DNA from: an uncultured Pelagibacteraceae bacterium
Lineage (GTDB): Bacteria > Pseudomonadota > Alphaproteobacteria > Pelagibacterales > Pelagibacteraceae
Direction of reading: 5' to 3'
Length of the DNA stretch: 64,000 bases
Assembly (NCBI GenBank): GCA_902543405.1
Contig: CACBYC010000001.1
Span: forward strand, 62,001 to 126,000
Part shown: positions 8,766 through 20,100 of the stretch, one piece after another
Layout: every line of letters starts with the position of its first letter
Numbering within the stretch: position 1 is the stretch's first letter
The notes under the pieces: model-generated
Seen by the model: only the letters and a program-made list of their open reading frames with translations
The model's database searches: none
Told to the model about the DNA's origin: nothing
Program-made: the position numbers and the translations under genes

Positions 8766-11700
8766 ATGAATCTAGATTTATTAGTTCCTGATATAGGAGA
8801 CTTTGAAAACGTTGAAATAATCGAAGTACTTGTAAAAAAAGGCGACAAAATCAATAAAAATGACCCTGTTGTCACTTTAGAAAGTGACAAATCAAGTGTT
8901 GAAGTACCATCTGAATATGAAGGCACAATTGAAAATATAGATGTAAAAATTGGGGACAAAGTTTCAAAAGGTGATTTGATATTAACTATCTCTTCAGAAA
9001 ATAAAGATGAACATGACAAAATTAATAAAACTTTAGACGAAAAAATTCCGCCTTCAACAGAGAAATTGATAGAGGAAGCAGAAACTGCAACTAAATCTGA
9101 GATAAAAGTTGAAACAAAAGTAACAGAGCCAAAACAAATCAAGCAAACAAGATTAATTAATGAAGTTAAAATGGTTAGTAGTAACGACGATATTGATCCT
9201 GTTGAAACTAAAGAGTGGTTAGATTCCTTAAGTGCAGTTCTGCAAAATGACGGTTCTGAAAGGGCTCATTTTTTAATTAAACAATTAATTGATCAATCTT
9301 ATAAAGCTGGGTCTAAAATTCCTCATACTCAAACTACTCCTTACGTGAATACGATACCCCCTGAAGAGGAAAAAAGATCACCTGGAGACCAAAACATAGA
9401 ACGTAAGTTAAGATCATTAATTAGATGGAATGCTGCTGCGATGGTAGTAAGAGCAAATAAAAAATATCCTGAACTTGGCGGTCACATAGGAACATTTGCA
9501 TCAGCTGCAACTTTGTATGATGTTGGTATGAATCATTTTTGGCGAGCAAAAAATAATAAATTCGGAGGTGATCTAGTATATTTTCAAGGACATAGTGCAC
9601 CAGGAATGTATGCAAGAGCTTTTCTTGAGGGAAGACTAAATGAAAAGCAGTTAGATAGATTTAGACAAGAAGTAAAAACTGGTGGACTTTCATCTTATCC
9701 TCATCCTTGGCTAATGCCAAACTTTTGGCAGTTTCCAACAGTTTCAATGGGTATTGGTCCAATGTTAGCAATATATCAAGCAAGATTTATGAAATACCTA
9801 ATCAATAGAGGATTAATTAAAGATGAGGGGAGAAAAGTTTGGGCTTTTCTTGGAGATGGAGAAATGGATGAACCTGAGTCACTTGGCGCAATTGGTTTAG
9901 CGGCGCGTGAAAATTTAGATAATTTAATATTTGTTGTTAACTGCAACTTACAAAGATTAGACGGTCCAGTAAGAGGAAATGGAAAAATAATTCAAGAATT
10001 AGAGGGTATTTTTAGAGGAGGTGGCTGGAACGTTCTAAAAGTTATTTGGGGATCTTATTGGGACTCACTTTTAGCAAATGATAAAACAGGACATTTAGTA
10101 AAAATTATGAATGAGACCGTAGATGGTGAATATCAAGCATTTAAAGCAAGAAATGGTCTTTATGTGAGAGAAAAGTTTTTTGGCAAATACCCTGAAACTA
10201 CAGAATTAGTTTCATCAATGTCAGATACTGATATTTGGAGACTTAATAGAGGAGGCCATGATCCACACAAAGTTTATGCTGCATATGATAAAGCGGTTAA
10301 TCACAAAGGAAGCCCCACAGTCATAATAGCTAAAACTATAAAAGGTTATGGTATGGGTAAAAGTGGTGAAAGTGTAAATACTACTCACCAACAAAAGAAA
10401 TTGGATGTTGATGATTTAATGTATTACAGGGATAGGTTTGATGTTCCTTTAACAGATTCTCAAGTCAAAAATATTGAATATTTTAAACCAGACGAAAACT
10501 CTGAAGAAATTAAATACTTAAAAAAAAGAAGATTAGATCTTGGTGGATTTATACCAGAGAGAACATCATATTCAAAACCGATTAAAGCCCCAGTTAAAGA
10601 TATTTTTGATTTTATGAAAAAGTCTACTGGCGAAAAAGAAATGTCTACAACAATGGCATTAGTAAGAATGTTAACTAATCTTTTGAGAGATAAAAATGTT
10701 GCACCAAAATTGGTTCCAATTATTCCCGATGAAGCTAGAACATTTGGAATGGAGGGTTTCTTTCAAAAAATAGGTATTTACGCTCATGAAGGTCAAAAAT
10801 ATGAGCCAGAGGACTCAGCACAACTTTCATCTTATAGAGAAGAAAAAAGTGGTCAGGTATTAGAAGAAGGTATTACAGAAGCTGGTTCAATGTCTTCTTG
10901 GATAGCAGCTGGAACAGCATATACAAATCATGATATTGAAATGATACCAATTTATCTTTTCTATTCAATGTTTGGCTTTCAAAGAATTGGAGATTTTGCT
11001 TGGGCTGCAGGAGATAGTCAAGCGAGAGGCTTTTTAATTGGTGCGACTGCAGGAAGAACAACACTTGCAGGAGAAGGTCTTCAACACCAAGATGGTCATA
11101 GTCATTTGTTAGCATCAACAATTCCAAACTGTATTTCTTATGATCCAACATTCCATTATGAATTAGCTGTGATTTTTAGAGAAGGTTTAAGAAGGATGCA
11201 TGAAAAAAATGAAAATATTTTTTATTATATTACAACAATGAACGAAAATTACTCCCACCCTGCAATGCCAGATGATTGTGAGGATGGAATTCTTAAGGGA
11301 ATGTACAAAATTAAAGAGACATCAAGTTCTAAAGAAGCAAAAATTCAATTATTAGGCTCTGGAACAATACTAAGAGAAATGATGGCAGCATCAGAAATTC
11401 TTAAAAAAGAATATCAGGTCGATAGTGAAGTTTGGAGCGTTACTAGTTTTAATGAGTTAAGAAAAAATGGAATGGAAGTTGAAAGATTTAACCTTCTAAA
11501 TCCTGCAGAAACAAATAAAAAATCATATGTAGAGGAATGTTTAGGAAAACAACAAGGTCCTATCCTTACAGCCACTGACTATATGAGAATAAATGCTGAT
11601 CAAATAAGACCTTTTACAAAAAAGAGTTTTTATTCATTAGGTACGGATGGATATGGAAGAAGTGATACAAGAAAAAACTTAAGAAATTTTTTTGAAGTAG

Positions 11701-11831
11701 ATAAAGAACACATAGTTGCTTATGGCCTTAGCGTTTTAGCCAATGAACAGCTTGTTGCATCAAAGTATGCTGAAGATGCATTCAAAAAATATAAAATTGA
11801 TAAAAACAAACCCATGCCAACAAAAATGTAA
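8766..11831 (+). CDS. aceE: Pyruvate dehydrogenase E1 (homodimeric AceE type) with N-terminal lipoyl domain
   Basis: N-terminus LLVPDIGDFENVEIIEVLVKKGDKI...TLESDKSSVEVPSEYEG (biotinyl/lipoyl domain); then AceE body (GGHIGTFASAATLYDVGMNHF, AFLGDGEMDEPESLGAI, LQHQDGHSH). Confidence 0.95.
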   Translation: MNLDLLVPDIGDFENVEIIEVLVKKGDKINKNDPVVTLESDKSSVEVPSEYEGTIENIDVKIGDKVSKGDLILTISSENKDEHDKINKTLDEKIPPSTEKLIEEAETATKSEIKVETKVTEPKQIKQTRLINEVKMVSSNDDIDPVETKEWLDSLSAVLQNDGSERAHFLIKQLIDQSYKAGSKIPHTQTTPYVNTIPPEEEKRSPGDQNIERKLRSLIRWNAAAMVVRANKKYPELGGHIGTFASAATLYDVGMNHFWRAKNNKFGGDLVYFQGHSAPGMYARAFLEGRLNEKQLDRFRQEVKTGGLSSYPHPWLMPNFWQFPTVSMGIGPMLAIYQARFMKYLINRGLIKDEGRKVWAFLGDGEMDEPESLGAIGLAARENLDNLIFVVNCNLQRLDGPVRGNGKIIQELEGIFRGGGWNVLKVIWGSYWDSLLANDKTGHLVKIMNETVDGEYQAFKARNGLYVREKFFGKYPETTELVSSMSDTDIWRLNRGGHDPHKVYAAYDKAVNHKGSPTVIIAKTIKGYGMGKSGESVNTTHQQKKLDVDDLMYYRDRFDVPLTDSQVKNIEYFKPDENSEEIKYLKKRRLDLGGFIPERTSYSKPIKAPVKDIFDFMKKSTGEKEMSTTMALVRMLTNLLRDKNVAPKLVPIIPDEARTFGMEGFFQKIGIYAHEGQKYEPEDSAQLSSYREEKSGQVLEEGITEAGSMSSWIAAGTAYTNHDIEMIPIYLFYSMFGFQRIGDFAWAAGDSQARGFLIGATAGRTTLAGEGLQHQDGHSHLLASTIPNCISYDPTFHYELAVIFREGLRRMHEKNENIFYYITTMNENYSHPAMPDDCEDGILKGMYKIKETSSSKEAKIQLLGSGTILREMMAASEILKKEYQVDSEVWSVTSFNELRKNGMEVERFNLLNPAETNKKSYVEECLGKQQGPILTATDYMRINADQIRPFTKKSFYSLGTDGYGRSDTRKNLRNFFEVDKEHIVAYGLSVLANEQLVASKYAEDAFKKYKIDKNKPMPTKM

Positions 11832-12758
11832 ATGTCTGATCAATCAAATAAAATATCCGCAAGTCCAAAAGTTAGAAAATTTGCAAGAGAACTTGGAGTA
11901 GATATAAATAATGTTAAGGGAACAGAGAGATCAGGTAGGGTTGTTGAAAAAGATTTAAAAGACTTTGTCTCATCAAGAATCAATCATCCTCAGAATAATA
12001 GTGAAAGACAAAAAGAAAAAATTAATAAAAGCGAATATCAACATTCAGATTTTGGGGAAGTTGAAATTAAAGATATTCCTAGAGTAAAAAAAATAGCAGC
12101 TCCACATCTTGTAAATTCGTGGACAAACATTCCACATGTAACTAACCATGATGAGGCTGATATTACAGAAATGGAAGAATTTAGAAGCTCAATAAAAGAT
12201 AATTATACAGGAGAAAGAATAAAAATTACTCCTCTTGCATTTATTATAAAAGCATTGGTACTTTCACTAAAAAAATTTCCATCATTTAATTCATCAATTG
12301 ATGATATTGAAAATGGAAAGATTACTTTTAAAAAGTATTTTCATGTTGGTATCGCAGTTGATACTCAACATGGACTTATGGTTCCTAAAATTAGAGATGC
12401 TAATCAAAAAGATATCAATCAGTTAAGTGAGGAATTAAAAAAAGTAAGTAATGATTGTAGAAATTTAAAAATTGATAAAAAAGAGTTCTTTGGAGGATCA
12501 ATGACTATCACTAGCTTAGGTGGCATAGGTGGTTCTTTTTTTACACCAATAATTAATTTTCCAGAAGTTGCTATACTTGGTGTTGGTAGAAGTTATAAAA
12601 AACAGGTATTTATTGATGGTAAATTTGTTCCAAGAACCATGCTTCCACTATCTCTCTCATATGATCACAGAATTATAGATGGTGCTGAGGCCGCGAAGTT
12701 TAATAACGAATTAAAAGATAATCTTGGGTCTAATTTTGCATATAACTTGAGTAAATGA
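11832..12758 (+). CDS. aceF: Dihydrolipoamide acetyltransferase E2 lacking a lipoyl domain
   Basis: Starts at peripheral-subunit-binding domain (ASPKVRKFARELGVDINNVKGTERSGRVVEKDL) followed by catalytic domain ending LSYDHRIIDGAEAAKF. Confidence 0.92.
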   Translation: MSDQSNKISASPKVRKFARELGVDINNVKGTERSGRVVEKDLKDFVSSRINHPQNNSERQKEKINKSEYQHSDFGEVEIKDIPRVKKIAAPHLVNSWTNIPHVTNHDEADITEMEEFRSSIKDNYTGERIKITPLAFIIKALVLSLKKFPSFNSSIDDIENGKITFKKYFHVGIAVDTQHGLMVPKIRDANQKDINQLSEELKKVSNDCRNLKIDKKEFFGGSMTITSLGGIGGSFFTPIINFPEVAILGVGRSYKKQVFIDGKFVPRTMLPLSLSYDHRIIDGAEAAKFNNELKDNLGSNFAYNLSK

Positions 12759-13855
12759 TTACTAAAATTGAAATACTGGCAGATGATGTGCACGTCCATT
12801 TTAATGGAGAAAATTCTGAAATTTTTCCTAATATTTGGCTAAGAGATCATGCAAAAGATGAGCAAAATTGGGATAAAAGGTCTAGCCAAAGGAAAACATA
12901 TACAGCAGCATTAGATATAAATTTAAAAGTTAAAAAGGCAGAAATAATTGAAAATGGAAAATATTTGTGTGTCTCATGGCCTGATTTAGAAAAACCAGTT
13001 AAATATTCATTTGAATTTCTAACTAATAATAAAATAAAAAAGAAAAAAGAAGTTAAATCTAATTTAAAAATCTGGAAAGCTAATGAAATAAAAGAAGAAA
13101 TTTTTTTAGATTATAATTCAATTTTATCAAATGAAGGATTTAAAAATTTTTTGAAAAATCTTCATGACTATGGATTTTCAGTAATTAAAAATTGTGAAAC
13201 CAATTTAAAATCTGTTGAAACAATTGCAAATAGAATTGGTTATGTAAGAAACTCTATATTTGGAGGGCTATGGAGTTTTGAGTCAGATGAAAATAAAGCA
13301 GATAGTGCATACACTCAAGAAGAACTAAGACCTCATACAGATTCAACGTATAGTAATGATGCTCCAGGATTACAATTATTACTATGTTGTGAATATAATG
13401 CTAGAGGTGGTGAGTCGATTATGGTTGATGGATTAAAAATAGCAGAAAAAATAAAAAAAGAAAACCAGCCGATGTATGAATTAATGACAAAAATAAATGT
13501 TAAGGGAAATTATATCGGTGATGGTGTTTATCTTGAGGCTGAAAGACCAATATTTAAGTTAAATGAAAATAATGAAATAGTTCAAGTTAGTTTTAATAAT
13601 TATGATCGAGCACCATTTAGATTTGAAAAAGATTTAACATTAAAATTTTATGAAGCGATAAAAAAATTTGATCTTATTGCTAATAATAAAGATTATCAGT
13701 GGCGACATATCCTTAAACCTGGAGAACTTCTAATATTTAATAATTGGCGAATACTTCACGGTAGAGGATCGTTTAATGGAGTTAGAAAAATGTCTGGATG
13801 TTATATTAACAAAGAGGATTTTGACAGCTCTTGTAAGTTAAACGGAATAAATTAA
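12755..13855 (+). CDS. Gamma-butyrobetaine/trimethyllysine hydroxylase-like TauD-family Fe(II)/2OG dioxygenase
   Basis: N-terminal NIWLRDHAKDEQNWDKRSSQRK domain; catalytic RPHTDSTYSNDAPGLQLLLC... FNNWRILHGRGSF. Confidence 0.85.
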   Translation: MITKIEILADDVHVHFNGENSEIFPNIWLRDHAKDEQNWDKRSSQRKTYTAALDINLKVKKAEIIENGKYLCVSWPDLEKPVKYSFEFLTNNKIKKKKEVKSNLKIWKANEIKEEIFLDYNSILSNEGFKNFLKNLHDYGFSVIKNCETNLKSVETIANRIGYVRNSIFGGLWSFESDENKADSAYTQEELRPHTDSTYSNDAPGLQLLLCCEYNARGGESIMVDGLKIAEKIKKENQPMYELMTKINVKGNYIGDGVYLEAERPIFKLNENNEIVQVSFNNYDRAPFRFEKDLTLKFYEAIKKFDLIANNKDYQWRHILKPGELLIFNNWRILHGRGSFNGVRKMSGCYINKEDFDSSCKLNGIN

Positions 13856-13881
13856 TTAATAAAATTATCTAATTAAATATA

Positions 13882-14766
13882 ATGACAAAATCCCTTTCAA
13901 TGGTCTGTGCACTAGTCACAACTTTTATTTGGGGAACAGCTTTCATCGCTCAAGACACTGGTATGGATAATATCGGTCCATTAACTTTTAATTCAGCAAG
14001 ATTTATTGTTGGCTTTTTTACAATATTACCACTTGCCTTATTATTTGAGAGGAAGAAAATTAAACTAGAAATACTTTCAAAATCAAAACTTTTTATAAAA
14101 TATTTAGTTTTCATGGGAGTATCCCTGTTTTTGGGAACTTTTTTACAACAAACTGCTCTCCAATATACAAATATTGCAAATGCAGCTTTTTTTACAGTAT
14201 TTTACGTACCGATAGTTCCGATTTTGTTATTTTTCATATACTCCAAAAAAGTTCATTGGAGTATATGGCCAGCAATTGGTCTTTGTATCCTTGGTGTATA
14301 CCTTCTAAGTGATTTTTCTAACTCAGAAATTATGTTAGGTGATGGTCTAGTTATATTGTGCTCAGTATTTTGGGCTTTGCATATAATTTTTGCAGGTAAG
14401 TTCATGGAAGAATTTGATATTCCAATGTTTTATGCTGCACTTCAAGCATTATTTGTTGCAACACTTTCGTTAATCTTTTCTTTTATTTTTGAAGAAATAA
14501 ATATTTCAAAAATATTAATGGAACGTAGTTCTATTCTTTACGCAGGAGCATTATCAGGCGGTATAGCCTTTACATTACAAATGTATGCTCAAAAAAACAT
14601 AGAAGAGGCACCAGCAGCAATTATCTATTCTCTTGAGGGAGTATTTGCAGCAGTAGCAGGATGGATTATTCTCAATCAATTTTTAAGTACTAATAACATG
14701 ATTGGATGTTTATTAATTTTGATTGCAGTAATTTCTTCTCAAATTTCACCTAGTTCTAAAAATTAG
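13882..14766 (+). CDS. EamA/DMT-family transporter
   Basis: Two EamA-like halves, ~10 TM segments; TTFIWGTAFIAQ, LEGVFAAVAGWIILNQ. Confidence 0.87.
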   Translation: MTKSLSMVCALVTTFIWGTAFIAQDTGMDNIGPLTFNSARFIVGFFTILPLALLFERKKIKLEILSKSKLFIKYLVFMGVSLFLGTFLQQTALQYTNIANAAFFTVFYVPIVPILLFFIYSKKVHWSIWPAIGLCILGVYLLSDFSNSEIMLGDGLVILCSVFWALHIIFAGKFMEEFDIPMFYAALQALFVATLSLIFSFIFEEINISKILMERSSILYAGALSGGIAFTLQMYAQKNIEEAPAAIIYSLEGVFAAVAGWIILNQFLSTNNMIGCLLILIAVISSQISPSSKN

Positions 14767-15530
14767 CTATAAGCAATTACAAAAAGAATTAAAGCAATAA
14801 AAGTTCTGTAATAAACAAAAATATTTAAATTAAAATTTTTAACATAAATTAAAAAATATTTTATTGTTAAATAAGAAACTATAAACGAAAATATTATTGA
14901 ATATAAAAATAATATGTTCAAATCAATGTTTGCATTTACCACATCTTTTAAACTAAGTATACTTGCTCCCGCTAATGCAGGTATTGATAAGTAAAAAGAT
15001 ATTTTTGAAGAATCTACTCTATCAAAATTTAAAAACCTTGAGGTTGTAATTATTATACCTGATCTGCTTACACCTGGTATAACAGCTAAAATTTGAAAAA
15101 TACCAATAAGTAAAATATTTTTTAAATTTAAACTGGTATCAATTTTATTTTTTATACTAGATCGATCCGCAATAAATAATAAAATACCAAATAGCAAAGT
15201 TGTCCATGCTATAACTTTTAAATTTCTTAAATTTTCAATTAGCCCCGATGTATAAATTAAATAACCAACAATAACTAATGGTAAAGAACCTAAAATTATA
15301 AGTAATAATAAAGACTTATTTCCTAAAATATTTACTAAATCTTTTCTAAAATAAAAAATAATCGCCAAAAGGGAACCTAAGTGAAGACTAATATCAAGTT
15401 GAAGCGAACTAATACTAAAGTTTGATATTTTTGATATAATTATAAGGTGGGCAGAGGAACTGATTGGTATAAATTCCGAAAAACCTTGTACAAACGCTAA
15501 AATTGATGCTTCTATATATTTTGAAATCAT
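14763..15530 (-). CDS. uppP: Undecaprenyl-diphosphatase (BacA/UppP)
   Basis: LAFVQGFSEFIPISSSAHLIIIS, AVIPGVSRSGIIITTSR. Confidence 0.93.
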   Translation of the reverse strand: MISKYIEASILAFVQGFSEFIPISSSAHLIIISKISNFSISSLQLDISLHLGSLLAIIFYFRKDLVNILGNKSLLLLIILGSLPLVIVGYLIYTSGLIENLRNLKVIAWTTLLFGILLFIADRSSIKNKIDTSLNLKNILLIGIFQILAVIPGVSRSGIIITTSRFLNFDRVDSSKISFYLSIPALAGASILSLKDVVNANIDLNILFLYSIIFSFIVSYLTIKYFLIYVKNFNLNIFVYYRTFIALILFVIAYS

Positions 15531-15552
15531 TAAGGACTTTTAATAGATAGTT

Positions 15553-15657
15553 AAAAGATTACCTAAATAAGGCAATCTTTTAAATGCATATCAACTATGC
15601 ATAAAATAGAAAATATAGAAAAATCAATGTTTTTCGAAAATATATGTCAGCATATAT
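15553..15657 (+). promoter_or_regulatory. Cluster of three hairpins in gltD leader
   Basis: AAAAGATT-A-CCT-AAATA-AGG-C-AATCTTTT (15553-15581); ATGCATA-TCAAC-TATGCAT (15584-15602); ATATATG-TCAG-CATATAT (15640-15657). Confidence 0.45.
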
Positions 15658-15681
15658 TACCTAGTAATACTTTAAGGATTT

Positions 15682-17142
15682 ATGCTTCTGATGTATAAGC
15701 CGATTCAAATGACAAATAAAATGCTTAAGTTTGTGGATATAGGTCAACAAAATCCACCTAAAAGAGATAAATCTCAGAGAAAAGAGGATTTTGGAGAGAT
15801 TTATCAAGAGTTTATTCATGAAAAAGCTAAAGAACAATCGAGCAGGTGCTCACAGTGTGGTGTTCCTTTTTGTCAGGTTCATTGTCCATTAAGTAACAAT
15901 ATACCTGACTGGTTAAAGTTAACTGCAGAGGGAAGGTATGAAGAAGCTTACCATTTATCCCAAAGTACCAATAATATGCCGGAAGTTTGTGGAAGAATAT
16001 GCCCACAAGATAGGTTATGTGAAGGAAACTGTGTAATTGAGCAATCGGGACATGGAACAGTAACAATTGGTTCAGTTGAAAAATATCTAACAGATAAAGC
16101 TTGGGAAAATGGCTGGGTAAAACCAATAAATGTAAAAATTGAAAATGAACAAAGTGTTGGAATTATTGGAGCAGGCCCCGCAGGATTAGCTTGTGGTGAA
16201 GAATTGCGAAAAAAGGGATATCAAATAACAATATATGATCGGTATGACAGAGCAGGTGGATTGTTGATATATGGAATACCAAATTTTAAATTAGAAAAAC
16301 ATGTGGTTGAGAGAAGAATTAAACTTTTAAAAGAAGGTGGAATAAAATTTGTTCATAATTTTGAGGTTGGTAAAGACTCTACATTGAAAGAATTACAATC
16401 AAAACATGATGCCTTATTAATTTCAACAGGTGTTTACAAAGCAAGAGAGGTTAACTTACCTGGAAATGATCTAAGTAATATTTTTCCTGCAATGGAATTC
16501 TTAACAGCTTCAAACAAAAAAGGCTTAGGCGATAAAGTTGAAATGTTTGACAACGGAACATTAAATGCTGAAGGTAAAGATGTAGTAGTAATTGGTGGTG
16601 GAGATACGGCAATGGATTGTGTAAGAACATCAGTAAGACAAAAAGCCAAATCTGTAAAATGTCTTTACAGAAGAGATAGAGAAAATATGCCTGGATCTGC
16701 GAGAGAAGTAGGAAATGCTGAGGAGGAAGGTGTAGAATTTATTTGGTTAAGTAATCCAAAAGAGTTTAGAGGTACTAATAAAGTAAATAGTATTATTGTA
16801 GATAAAATGAAATTAACAGATCCAGATGAAAGTGGTAGAAGAAGACCTGTTGCAGAAGAAAACTCAGAATTTGAAATTAATGCTGATCTCGTGATTAAAT
16901 CTTTAGGTTTTGATCCAGAGAATTTACCAGTTCTATTTCAGGAACCTAGATTACAAGTTTCACAATGGGGAACAATAAAAGCTGATTTTGATACTTTAGA
17001 AACTAGTATACCAGGAGTGTTTGCTGCTGGAGATATAGTAAGAGGAGCATCATTAGTTGTGTGGGCTATTAAAGACGGTAGAGATGCTGCGACTTCAATC
17101 GAAAGCTATCTTCAATCAAAGCAAAAAATGAAGGTTGCATAA
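15682..17142 (+). CDS. gltD: Glutamate synthase small subunit
   Basis: CSQCGVPFCQVHCPLSNNIPDWL, IIGAGPAGLACGEELRKKGY, VVIGGGDTAMDCVRTSVRQ; start could be 15682, 15691 or 15709. Confidence 0.95.
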   Translation: MLLMYKPIQMTNKMLKFVDIGQQNPPKRDKSQRKEDFGEIYQEFIHEKAKEQSSRCSQCGVPFCQVHCPLSNNIPDWLKLTAEGRYEEAYHLSQSTNNMPEVCGRICPQDRLCEGNCVIEQSGHGTVTIGSVEKYLTDKAWENGWVKPINVKIENEQSVGIIGAGPAGLACGEELRKKGYQITIYDRYDRAGGLLIYGIPNFKLEKHVVERRIKLLKEGGIKFVHNFEVGKDSTLKELQSKHDALLISTGVYKAREVNLPGNDLSNIFPAMEFLTASNKKGLGDKVEMFDNGTLNAEGKDVVVIGGGDTAMDCVRTSVRQKAKSVKCLYRRDRENMPGSAREVGNAEEEGVEFIWLSNPKEFRGTNKVNSIIVDKMKLTDPDESGRRRPVAEENSEFEINADLVIKSLGFDPENLPVLFQEPRLQVSQWGTIKADFDTLETSIPGVFAAGDIVRGASLVVWAIKDGRDAATSIESYLQSKQKMKVA

Positions 17143-20100
17143 TGGATATCCAAAACAAAAATCGCAAACTTTTAAAAAAAAATTATGTTTATGATGAAAC
17201 TATGGAGCATGATGCATGCGGGGTAGGACTTGTTGCATCAACTGAGGATCTAAAATCAAGAAAAGTAGTCGAATACGGTATTGAGGCTCTAAAAGCTGTA
17301 TGGCATAGAGGTGCAATTGATGCAGACGGTAAAACTGGAGACGGAGCAGGTATTCATATTGAGATACCAAATGATTTTTTTGCAGAAAAAATTGAAATAA
17401 CAGGTCACGAGCACGATAACTCAGATTTATGTGTAGGGATGATTTTTTTACCAAGAAACGACTTTGGAGGACAGGAGCAATGCAGATCAATTGTAGAAAG
17501 TGAATTAACAAAAAAGAATTTTAATATCTATGGTTGGAGACAAGTACCTGTTGATCCGTCTGTTTTAGGTGAAAAGGCAGAACAAACTAGACCTGAAATT
17601 ACGCAAGTTCTTTTTACTCATAATGATAAGTCAATTCACGGTAAAGATTTAGAAAGAGCTCTTTATGAAACTAGAAGAAAAATTGAAAAAGAGGCTTTAA
17701 AAAATCAATTAAACAATTTTTATATTTGTTCATTCAGTTCGAAATCAATAATTTATAAGGGAATGTTTTTAGCAGAGTCTTTATCTGATTTTTATCCAGA
17801 TTTAAAAGATGAGCGTTTCATTTCACGTTATGCAATTTTCCACCAAAGATTTTCTACTAATACAGCTCCAAGTTGGGATTTAGCTCAACCTTTTAGATCG
17901 ATTGCTCACAATGGAGAGATAAACACTTTGAAAGGAAACATAAATTGGATGAGAATTCACGAAGAAGAAATGTTTAGTCCTTTGTTTGATGATATGGAAA
18001 ATTTAAAACCAGTTATCCCTGCTGGTAATTCTGATTCTGCATCCTTAGATAATGTATTTGAATTATTAAATATTTCTGGACATTCAGCTCCATTAGCGAA
18101 ACTTATGTTAATTCCAGATGCTTGGTCAAAAAAAAGCAAAGTTCTTCCAAAAGATCATCAACAACTTTTCAACTTTTTAAATAGTACAATGGAACCTTGG
18201 GATGGTCCTGCTGCTATAGCTGCAACTGACAATGAGTGGGTTATTGTAGGTAGTGACAGAAATGGACTTAGACCTCTTAGATATACAATTACAAGAGATA
18301 AACTTCTATTTGCAGGATCTGAGACAGGAATGATTGACCTAAATGAGAAGAAAATTGTTTCAAAAGGAAGACTAGGACCAGGAGAAATTTTGGGTGTGAG
18401 AATTGAAAAAGGAAAAGTTTATACAAATAATCAAATAAAGAATTATTTGTCTAAAGAATACAAACATTTCAATAATCAAATAATTGAATTAGATAAATCA
18501 TTAACTATAGAAAATGAAAAAAGTGAGTTTTCAGGCTCTGATTTAAAAAAGATACAACATTGTTTTGGTTATAGCCTTGAAGACTTGGAGTTAATTTTGC
18601 ATCCAATGGCAGAGGATGCTAAAGAAGCAACTGGGTCAATGGGAGATGACACTCCCCTTGCAGTTTTATCAGATAAATACAGGCCTCTTTATCATTATTT
18701 TAGACAGAATTTTAGTCAGGTGACCAATCCCCCGATCGACTCTCTTAGGGAAAATAAAGTGATGAGCTTGAAAACAAGATTTGGAAATTTAGGAAATATT
18801 CTAGATTTTTCTAATCTTACCGAGGAAAATATTTATGTTTTAGATAGTCCAATTTTATCAAACACTCAGTTTGAAAAATTTATAAAGTATTTTGGAGATA
18901 ACTATAAAATTTTAGATTGTACATTCAACACTGAGGAAAGTTTAGAAGAAGCTATAGAATTATTAAAAAATAACGCTGAAAAAGCAGTTAGAGAGGGTAA
19001 TACTCAACTTATTTTATCTGACAAAAATATATCTGAAACAAAATTACCAATGCCAATGCTTTTATGTATTGGTGCAATAAATACTCATTTAATAAAATTA
19101 GGCTTGAGAGGCTATGCATCAATTAATGTACAAACAGGAGATGCCTTGGACACCCATTCATTTGCAACATTAATAGGTGTTGGAGCAACAACGGTTAATC
19201 CTTACCTAGCATTTGATAGTTTGCATCAAAGATATTCAAAAAAACTTTTTGGTAATTTCTCATTTGATGAGTGTGTAACCAGATATATTAAATCAGTAAA
19301 TCTTGGACTATTAAAAATAATGTCAAAGATGGGTATATCAGTTTTAAGTTCATATAGAGGTGGATGTAATTTTGAAACAGTTGGATTGAGTAGAACAATT
19401 GTAAAAGATTATTTTCCAGGAGTGTTATCTAAAATTTCTGGAATAGGATTAACTGGTATTGAAAAAAAAATAAGATCTATACATAAAGATGCGTTTGATA
19501 TTCACTCAAACATTTTACCAATTGGTGGAATTTACAGATATAGAAAAAATGGTGAAACACATCAATATCAAGGAAAATTAATTCATCTTTTACAAGCAGC
19601 TGTCGGCTCAAATTCGTATGAAACTTATAAAAAATATACTAAGGGTATTTATGGTTTAAAACCAATTAGTTTAAGAGATTTAATTGATTTTAAAAATCAG
19701 GAGGCAATTGATATTGACCAAGTGGAGCCAATTACTGAGATAATGAAAAGATTTGGAAGTGGAAGTATGTCTCATGGAGCCTTGTCAAAAGAGGCACACG
19801 AAACACTTGCAATGGGAATGAACAGAATTAAAGGTGCTTCATGCAGCGGAGAAGGTGGAGAAGATGAAAAGAGATTTAAAGTATTAGATAATGGTGATAG
19901 CGCAAATTCTAGGGTAAAACAAATTGCTTCTGCAAGATTTGGAGTAACTATTAACTATTTAAATAATTGTAATGAGATTGAAATCAAAATTGCTCAAGGA
20001 GCAAAACCTGGAGAAGGTGGTCAATTACCAGGATTTAAAGTAACAGAGGAAATTGCAAGACTAAGACATTCTACGCCTGGCGTAACCTTAATATCGCCAC

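Noticed and set aside
8705-9142. 145-aa minus-strand ORF
   Set aside because: Antisense to the lipoyl domain and linker of aceE; Ser-rich shadow translation.
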